DNA from: Maratus speciosus
Lineage: Eukaryota; Arthropoda; Arachnida; Araneae; Salticidae
DNA length: 64,000 nt
Assembly: GCA_963932465.1 (NCBI GenBank)
Contig: OZ010786.1
Span: forward strand, 595,003,038-595,067,037
Direction: 5' to 3'
Shown: one piece after another, positions 56,385 through 64,000 of the stretch
Position numbering within the stretch: position 1 is the stretch's first letter
Layout: each line of letters begins with the position of its first letter
The notes under the pieces: model-generated
Databases searched by the model: none
Seen by the model: only the letters and a program-made list of their open reading frames with translations
Told to the model about the DNA's origin: nothing
Translations under genes and position numbers: made by a program

Positions 56385-56459
56385 ACAGACATTTTAAACT
56401 GTTTAAGTTTAAAAAAAAAAATATTATGCGGTCGTAACAGTAGCGTTTAACGTTAGCGT

Positions 56460-56874
56460 TTAACCCATTAACCGCTGAAACTATAACAGAGGGAACAGAA
56501 AAATGTTTGCCACCACAAATTTTGAAAAAAAAAAATTACTGATCAAAGTTTCTCTTGTTAAATAAAGCGATTTTTTAAATTTATAACTAGTGGTAGTATA
56601 ATAGTAAATTTAAGCATGAGCATTTTTTTTTACTGTTGCGTGACCGCAACACCAACGGGTAATGGGTTAACCCCTTCGGGACGGGAGCATTTTACGCAAT
56701 TTTTAAACTTTTGTCACCGTTTTTTAAAAACAGAAAATTGTCTTTTCTTGAATCGGCAAAATGCGCTGATTTAATAAGGCAAATTTTACAGTAAAATTTC
56801 ACTGGTGAGGAAAAACAAGGATTCTGAGCGCTTCATGCGGTACGTATACGTGTCGCTCGTCCCCAAGGGGTTAA
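56460..56874. mobile_element. Two abutting TTAA MITEs (unit 3)
   Basis: 56460-56670 and 56667-56874, sharing one TTAA as in the other units. Confidence 0.85.
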
Positions 56875-57051
56875 TAAGGTGAAAAATACTCCCTTCGCAA
56901 AAGTTTATGGGCATTCCACACATCGTCGCCTCAGCAACAGCAGGGCATCTAATAATAATCGGAAATAAGATGTCTGCCTTGCTGCTATGACAAACTGTGT
57001 CTGCATTTAGTGGAAGAGTTGTAAATTTTAATAAAACACATCTGAGATGTA

Positions 57052-57995
57052 CAGTGCAACCTCCCTAAAACTACTACGTTCCGTTCCAATAAAAATGAGT
57101 CGCTCCGAGAGGTGGTCGCTTAATGGAGTTCATGTTTAAAACTATATTTTAATTGATGAAAAAAGGTATCAAATTAATGTTACTAAAATATATTTTTCAC
57201 ATTAGGAAAATATCTGAAAATTTAAGTATCAAAACAAAAGTTAATTACATAAGTTAATTACTGTAGAGTTTAACCACTTCGGGACGGGAGCCTTTTACGA
57301 AATTTTTAATCTTTTGTCACCGTTTTTTAAAAACAGAAATTTGTGTCTTCTTGAATCGAGAAATTGCGCTGATTAAATAAGGCAAAATTTACTGGTGAGA
57401 AAAAACAAGGATTCTGAGCGGTTCATGCGGCACGTATACGTGTCGCTCGTCCCCAAGGGGTTAAAAAATGAATATATTGACGTTTGCTTTGATTTTTTTT
57501 TTATCTTTCATAACTTTTATTTCTAAGTCCTTTCGAGGTTCAGTAAATAAATGCCTTTTTTTGACGGGAACAAATAGTGACGATTTCATTTATTTCATTG
57601 AGAGTTTCCTAACAGAATAGGGCAGGGGAGTGACCGTCATTCTTAATTCGCCATCAGTGTTAAATTCATTGCCTAAAATGGCACAAAGGGGTTTAAGCAC
57701 ATAAAAGTTACTAGAATGAAAGAAAATATAAACTTTGATTAGAAGTTTGATGAATAATGCGCCCTCCGGAATTATTTTTCTAATAAAACTTTCTTCAAGC
57801 GACCAGAGAAAAACTGAATTTGTCTCATTTTCTACAAAGAAATGGGTCGCTCATGGAGGGAGTTCATCTGGGATGGTCTATGAATGGAGGTAAAATTAGT
57901 ATTGAGCCTATGGGAATAAATTTCGTTCCAAGAAAAAATGACCGTTCAGGGTGGTGGAAGCTTAATGGAGGTGTTCGCACAGAAGGGTTTCACTG
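57052..57995. mobile_element. pogo-like MITE B with inserted TTAA MITE (unit 3)
   Basis: Counterpart of 16881-17629, enlarged by the element at 57270-57464. Confidence 0.75.
57270..57464. mobile_element. TTAA MITE, CCCCTTCGGGACGGG family (unit 3 only)
   Basis: TTAACCACTTCGGGACGGG to GTCCCCAAGGGGTTAA with CACGTATACGTG. The empty AGAGTTTAAAAAATG site is present in units 1 and 2. Confidence 0.9.
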
Positions 57996-58275
57996 TAGTA
58001 TTAAACATAACTTTGTGTTTCAGAAGCTGTTCCGCTAGATTCAAACACAGTTATTCATAGCAGTATGTCATGCATTTCGTTTTTTATTATTACTAGATGC
58101 CCCACTGTTGGTCTGAAGAGACGACATTATGGCCAGTGTAGGGAATCATTTCTTCATCCACATTTCGAGTAACTCCTCATTGCAATTTTTTGCAGAACAT
58201 GACAAAAACATTTTTGAAATTCGCTTATTTATCAATTATTTTATCTTATCATTGTTGCATAAATAGTGGTACTTT

Positions 58276-58485
58276 TTAACACTAGAACGCCCGGAAATGT
58301 TACTCCTGTTTCATGAAAATATTACACACCACAATTTTTTTTTTTTAAATTATTTAATTTAGTTATTCAACGTAATTCTGCGTGGTTAAAATTTAACTTA
58401 TTTTAGTAAAATATTTCTGGCTTTAATTGACTTTTAATCATACGCTTGGAGTCTAACCGACTCCTTTCGGGCGTTCTAGTGTTAA
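58276..58485. mobile_element. TTAA MITE, CACTAGAACGCC family (unit 3)
   Basis: Counterpart of 17910-18117 with both TTAA edges intact. The internal T run is lengthened. Confidence 0.85.
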
Positions 58486-59027
58486 CGCATCTGAATGGAT
58501 GATGCTCTTTGCATCCTGAACGAAAGGTGTGGTGCTATCCTCAATATATATTTATTATTTATACAATGTTCCAAAATATTTTCTCCTCAGGTAATGAGGG
58601 ATACACAGTGAAACGATTATCGCAAGAAATTATATCATTTCGTTTTCTAAAATATTAAGTATGCTTCAAATCTTGTGGAGAGCATAGTCAAAAAACACAG
58701 TGAAATGTTCACATGGATATTTCGTAAGCCCATGTGTTTTTTCTACTTTGGAAAGCTTTTCTCATCGACCCCGGAGCAGCTTTGCCACTTTCCATTTCGA
58801 ATTTTTATTCTTTATATTCTACCATTGTTTACATTTTCACCCCATGTATCACTATCTTCCTAGATTTTTTTTTCTCGGTCATAACTCTTTTTATTTTTCT
58901 GAATTTCCTAGGTTTTTCAAATTTTTTATCTTTCGATTTCTGAATGATTGTTAGACTTCCTCGGACAAATTTTTATGTCTTTTTTATGTCCACAGATAAA
59001 CATGGCACGATTCAATTTTTTCATGCT

Positions 59028-59245
59028 TGATGGATCCTTGAAGGACGGTGATACCGCTATGGCATCACGTAATTTTAATTCCTAATTGCGATATTGAAAC
59101 CGGAATTTTATAATGAACTTTTCATTTTTAAGTACACGAAAAATTTCTTTAACTTCTTTACAAATAAATTATCTTGTAAATACTGTTGTCATTCAATTAT
59201 TTCAATATTTTACGAATACAAGCGCCTTGCCCCTGAAAGGGTTAA
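59028..59245. mobile_element. TTAA-type MITE, CCTTGAAGG family (unit 3)
   Basis: Counterpart of 18657-18877. Directly right of it, ATGTCTCAGTCCGC is the empty site for the tRNA-bearing foldback. Confidence 0.6.
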
Positions 59246-59732
59246 TGATTGAAATGTCTCAGTCCGCAAGTAGTCCCGTTTCAATATCAGTAACATTTAA
59301 AAATACTACTCTTGTTCGTCTGTTTATTTTCTTGCTTTAGTATGATTTTTCAAGTTTAACTTTCATAGAAAAATGACCAATCGTCAAAAATGTTTAGTAT
59401 TTTGCTACATACTTACTACTAAGTTACGTTCTTAAATCGTTTTTAATTTGTATCGTGTACACATTTTTTACAGGTACGCATAAAACCTTCCTCGTTTCAC
59501 CTACCGCCTTTCGAAATACGTTTTATAGACAACAGACAACAGTGTCTTCACGTAAACGTAAATCACAAACGAATCGGAATCAATCATTATTCCTAGGAAT
59601 AACTTTCAATGGAAAAATTTGCCTAATTTGACCAAATCCTTTCTTTGATTAAATTCAACAACTATTTCCATTTTTAAAAAAAACCGATTAAGAAAATATA
59701 AAATCCCGTGTAAGCTGTCTGCCACGAAGCGG

Positions 59733-59942
59733 TTAATCCCTTGAAGGGAGTGTTGATGCTATGTATTCCCTCTTATTTTAACCTCCAAATGTCACAATAG
59801 CACCAAAATTTTAGAATAAAATTTCAATCCGCCTGAAGTAAAGTTCTTACATATTTCCAAGTACATTTTTTCGTGAATCCTGGTATCAATCAATCATATC
59901 TACAATTTAACAACGAAAGTTCCTAGCCGATAAAAGACTTAA
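59733..59942. mobile_element. TTAA MITE, counterpart of 20644 (unit 3)
   Basis: TTAATCCCTTGAAGGGAG tip and a right-hand TTAA. Confidence 0.55.
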
Positions 59943-60211
59943 AATGAATGAAAATAGAGATCCGAATGGCATGAGTAACGTAATTTTATCAGCAAGCAAC
60001 AAACAGTTTACGCCTTGTTGTTGTTGTTGTGGTAACTTATTGCTCTGAGGGTCCGATTGGAGTCAGGCTAAATGTAATTGCTTCGCGTTGGATTATAATT
60101 CTTGCGCGTCAGATTTGTTGATCCGTTTTCAAAAGAAAATACAAAAGATTTAGCAGATGGTAAAACTTTGTATCTAAATATAAATGAGTTACGTATAGCA
60201 GGTCTGCGTAC

Positions 60212-60261
<50 letters not shown>

Positions 60262-61445
60262 GAATTTTGCACCTTATTTAATTACAGGAACATGCTACAA
60301 ATCCTGCGAAGAAACTAATTGACTGCGAAATGCCCCAAGATGTTTACAATTCAAATATTAAATAGAAATTTTCCAATTTGAAATAATAGTGCCAGACGCC
60401 TGAGGAATTACATAGAGCGTACGCACCATAGATAAAAGTTTATTTTCTTGCATAAAAGATAATGATTATTTTAGATATACAGGGTGGCCAGAATTAGTGC
60501 ACGTGTGTGATGGGCTTTGCAAGCTAAACTATTTGGAATATATTAAACAGATTTGGTATTTATACTATTTAGAGCATGCGGAAACAAGTTCTGAAATTAA
60601 AAATAAATGAAATAAAAATTATTTTTTATCCTCAGATTAGCTGGGTACAACCAAACACAGAAATAAGTTAAAGAAAAAAGAGTTTCTTACCAGCTAAATT
60701 ATAAAGATTGTTTATTATTGATTTTACCTCATGTTATCTTTTTATATAAAAGTAATGATAAAAAATTTAAAATATAGGTGGAAGAAGTATTTTTTTTCTT
60801 TCATTTATTTCTATATATCAGCGATTTCCAATATATTTGTCGCGTCCCACTGGTGGGCCACTGAATATGTCAGGCCTGCCACAAAAATATACATGTATTA
60901 TATCTATTTAAAAAATGTAACAAACACAATATTTTACAACTGATATGACAGCGTTTTCTTAAACAGTTACAGTATTATGTTATGACCTCATTGTGAGATA
61001 TAGCAGCAGTCGTAATGGGAAACCTGGACCATCGCTTTCGATCTTGTGGATTAAAATTCTTTCAAAGAAGAAAAATTAATAAGCCAAAAGCTCTCAATAC
61101 CTGATGAAGATTCCTTAATTGAGCATTCTTGCAATTCCTCTTTGAAGGCAGTGTTCAAGTTAAAATCCATTGCTTCCTTCTGAATGAATGTATGAACTCA
61201 ATAACCAGAAATAAGCTTTAAGGTCCTTGATGTTGTCCAACACGATATAGTTGTGTGAACGTGCTTTTCTATTTTTCCTTTTTTGTAAAACAAGATCGGA
61301 AACAAATTGCGTTTAGACAGAGACTTGAGGTTTAAATTAATCAGTTTTAACTCTAATATAGAACCTTCATCGGCAAACACCAGTGCGAAAAATGTCAATT
61401 ATTGATGCTTTAATGATATGAGGACAATTAAGGAAGTAAGTTCCG
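59943..61445. other. Non-coding; 45-base T tract and solitary mariner-like tip (unit 3)
   Basis: The T tract at 60214-60258 is about 8-12 bases in units 1 and 2. CAGGGTGGCCAGAATTAGTG lies at 60480. The minus frame 61198-61398 has no confident match. Confidence 0.5.
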
Positions 61446-61672
61446 TTAACCCCTTAACAGTGTGACCCGAACTGGATTCGGGCAAGAACATTTTGCTTGC
61501 TTCGTTATTAAAAGCATTATGATACCACTAATTTGTAACTGTAAATTTATCTTTATTGATTGTCAGATATTTTTCGATTAAGTAAGGTGAATATTTTAGT
61601 ACGGAAAAAGTGGTGTCCAGCCCCATTTTAAATTTTTTTGTAAGAAAACAAATGTCACTGTTAAAGGGTTAA
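61446..61672 (+). mobile_element. TTAA MITE, CCCTTAACAGTG family (unit 3)
   Basis: Counterpart of 22331-22557, uninterrupted. Confidence 0.85.
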
Positions 61673-61740
61673 GCAATTAAACAAAAGGAAACGATTATTA
61701 GAAGAATTTTTTTATTGCATAATGAAGAAAAATTCTTAGA

Positions 61741-62030
61741 TTATTTTTCAACATAGTTGCCACCATTATTGAAGCCTTTACAACAGCAGTGCACGAACTT
61801 TTGTATGCCCTCTCGTCGAAGAAAGATGCCGCCTTCGATGCAGTTTTCTGGACACAATGTCATGATGAAGTGAACGGGAAATTTGAGGAAAATGAATTGA
61901 CAATCTCGTAATAGTAATCTTCTGCTTTCCTTAAACTTATCTTGAACTACTGTAAGCAAATCGTCATCAACCCTAGACAGCCGCCAATTTCTTTCTTCAC
62001 CGTGCACATTTTCAAGTCTTTCATTGAACC
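61741..62030 (-). pseudogene. Mariner-type transposase relic (unit 3)
   Basis: A frame of 88 residues beginning MHGEERNWRLSRVDDDLL and ending GNYVEK-stop. Same core deletion as the copies at 22627 and 42788. Confidence 0.6.
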
Positions 62031-62780
62031 TTAGCCCCTACCTGCTTAACATCGAATCACTCACCGCGTTTTGTCCGCAAACTTCAGAAATTTCTATGTG
62101 AATTTCAATTAGTTTAGTGTTCCTCGCACTTAGAAAGCAGATGTCAGATCGTAACTTGCATGCTGCATGAAGTTAATTTTTTTTAAACATTTTAAATGCT
62201 TAACATGCAGCCAATGCAATACTCAGCGATCTACAAATAATGTCACTTGATTGCCAATGAGTCAGGAACAATTTTTTTCGCCTTATTTAAGTGCAGAAAA
62301 AATAATGAAAATTATGTAAATGATGGAGGCGGCTGCAAACTCACTCTATTAAAAATTAAAAAGAAATATTAATATCATTAATAGTGGTAGCGGACACCTC
62401 GGATTTTCCAAAGAGTGTGCAAAACATAGGAGTTGTTCAAATACGCAAATTATCTATGGCCAACCGTATTATGGATGATCAATTATATGATACCGTAGTT
62501 TGGTGTTAAAATGAATACTGTGAACTAAACAGATTTTGATTTTATGTTGAACATAAAATAAATAAAATTACATTGAATTGGCTAAAATATGCAGGGAAGA
62601 ATGTTAAGAAGGCGGATTGTTTAGGTCCAATTTTGTTTCAGCTGTCAGAACTATGTTTGTATCCAGATTGATTGATAGGTAACATTTTTTTTAAATATCT
62701 TTTGCTTTATTTATTTAAATCGGAAATAATGAGTGGTTAGCATTAGACTGTTTGAAAAAAAGTGGTATAAACAAAGCAAT
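62031..62780. other. Non-coding (unit 3)
   Basis: Counterpart of 22921-23660; no feature. Confidence 0.45.
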
Positions 62781-62988
62781 TTAACCCTCCGTCTACGAGA
62801 CGGGTCCATTGGACCCGACAGGTACATACAAAATATTCATTCAAACCAGAAATTTCTTTAAAATAAACTAAGTATATAAACCAGAGAAAAATAAGGTAAA
62901 TAAATAAGTTAAATAGTTTTAAATAAAAATTCTGGTGTAGAACGTTTTATTAAAACTTGAATAAAATTCCCGGTAGATCTAGGGTTAA
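62781..62988. mobile_element. TTAA MITE, CCCTCCGTCTACC family, copy 3 (unit 3 only)
   Basis: TTAACCCTCCGTCTACG to GGTAGATCTAGGGTTAA. The empty GCAATTTAATTTTTG-type site is in unit 1. It is nearly identical to the unit 2 insertions at 40153 and 43247, so this family moved after the array formed. Confidence 0.9.
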
Positions 62989-63657
62989 ATTTTGAAAAGT
63001 CAGCGTAATTACAGGTTTCGGACTTTCAAGCATATTTTAGCAGAAATTTTATAAAGTGATACTTGCCTTGTTTAATGAAAAGAAATTCTATCTTCAGATA
63101 TAGCGACCAGTACTTTACGAAATTTCTTGTACTAAAACACCTAAAATCTCCTGAATCCGTTAATGCGTAAGAACCCTAAATTAGTACTAGTGTTCCAATA
63201 TTATCTGTTAACAATTATGCTGTATCCTGAGAATACAGCACTTACGTGAAAGACCCAAAATGTTAAAAGTTGCTGCATAAATAGGTATATTAAATTTATT
63301 GTTATATATTACAACTTAATTATTCTGGTAGCAAATGTTTTTCCATACAGAACATTATATTTAATACATTATAATATTCAACCGCTATTATCGTATATTT
63401 TGAAATACTGTGTCGACATCGTTTTTCATAGCATTTGTAAAACAGAAAAAATAACTATTAAAACTTTTTCCTTATTTTTCTATCAAACGTGTATTAAAAC
63501 GCAAACTTTTAGATCAATGATCTATATTTTTACATGGAAATTCTTTAAAATAATGAACTTTCTTTTAAGGAATGTTTTCACATGAATTGCAAATTTAGAC
63601 ACAATATAATTATATTAACAGCATTTATGTTTTAATAGATGCAATTTTATAATGCTA
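62989..63657. other. Non-coding end of unit 3
   Basis: Counterpart of 23670-24550 without the 23753 MITE. It ends within the first copy of the 13-bp repeat. Confidence 0.5.
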
Positions 63658-64000
63658 TGGATAAAATGAAAAGTTAAAAAACATTTAGAGAAAATTCGTT
63701 TCATAATAACTTACACAAGCGCATACCGTGTAAATATATATTAAACATCGAAAAAACACTTAATCTTATGGTATACATCCAGGTTATATTTGCTTTAAAG
63801 TAATACAGTTACTTACTTTTATTTATAGCCTCGAAACATATTTAACGTTTCCAAAAGGAAAAATGTAAATTTAACGTTCTTTTGATGTATATTTCATTTA
63901 CTTTGAATAGAAACAGAACGTATGGTTACTTAATTTACGTGTGTGAAGGTTTCGTACATGTCCTGAAATTTCAAGACTAGGAAATGCTTCGGTACCAGTG
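63658..64000. other. Right flank outside the array
   Basis: From CTATGGATAAAATG onward the sequence no longer follows the unit and occurs once in the window. Nothing recognisable in the 343 bases available. Confidence 0.6.

Larger units (their letters stand above)
46072..63657 (+). repeat. Tandem macro-unit 3 (17.6 kb)
   Basis: Third head-to-tail copy. It lacks the tRNA foldback and the MITE inside the hAT element, and has its own insertions at 53824, 54400, 57270 and 62781. Without these it is about 16.7 kb. Segments between listed elements match those of unit 1 and hold no gene. Confidence 0.9.

Noticed and set aside
61198..61398. Possible transposase frame (minus)
   Set aside because: Some resemblance to the middle of mariner-type transposases, but no catalytic residue could be placed; left unassigned.
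3548..63657. rDNA, histone or other gene-bearing tandem array
   Set aside because: No rRNA-like GC-rich conserved block and no histone or other coding sequence is seen in any unit.

Overview
This is AT-rich, repeat-dominated eukaryotic DNA with no intact host gene that I can recognise. It is most probably from an arthropod. The evidence is a Jockey-type gag relic with an initiator/DPE-style internal promoter, Merlin, Helitron, mariner, pogo-like and hAT-like elements, and very many short TTAA-flanked elements. I cannot name the species. Nearly all open reading frames are chance frames inside transposons.

Layout. Bases 1-538 are a diverged copy of a segment that recurs three more times (a decayed mariner-type transposase). 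Bases 538-3547 are single-copy here. Bases 3548-63657 are three head-to-tail copies of one large unit: unit 1 (3548-24583), unit 2 (24584-46071) and unit 3 (46072-63657). Bases 63658-64000 are right flank outside the array. After subtracting copy-specific insertions read from filled versus empty sites, all three units come to about 16.7-16.8 kb. Unit 1 alone carries a 2.54-kb gag-only LINE and one TTAA element. Unit 2 alone carries a Merlin element, a Helitron and four TTAA elements. Unit 3 alone carries three TTAA elements and a TA-rich snap-back. Units 1 and 2 share a tRNA-bearing foldback and a nested TTAA element that unit 3 lacks, so they are probably sisters.

Each ancestral unit is a mosaic of non-autonomous elements: about a dozen families of roughly 200-bp TTAA-flanked MITEs, often nested or abutting and sharing one TTAA; two pogo-like elements; a hAT-like MITE with an 8-bp target duplication; several long inverted-repeat elements; and transposase relics.

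The most interesting signal is that TTAA families with different tips share one design. Each has a TTAA tip, a short family-specific palindrome near one end, an inverted inner box close to CACCAGAATTTT about 45-75 bp from each end, and often a central motif like TTTAATAAGGTGAA. This looks like a common core carried by different ends. All identities and alignments here were made by eye.
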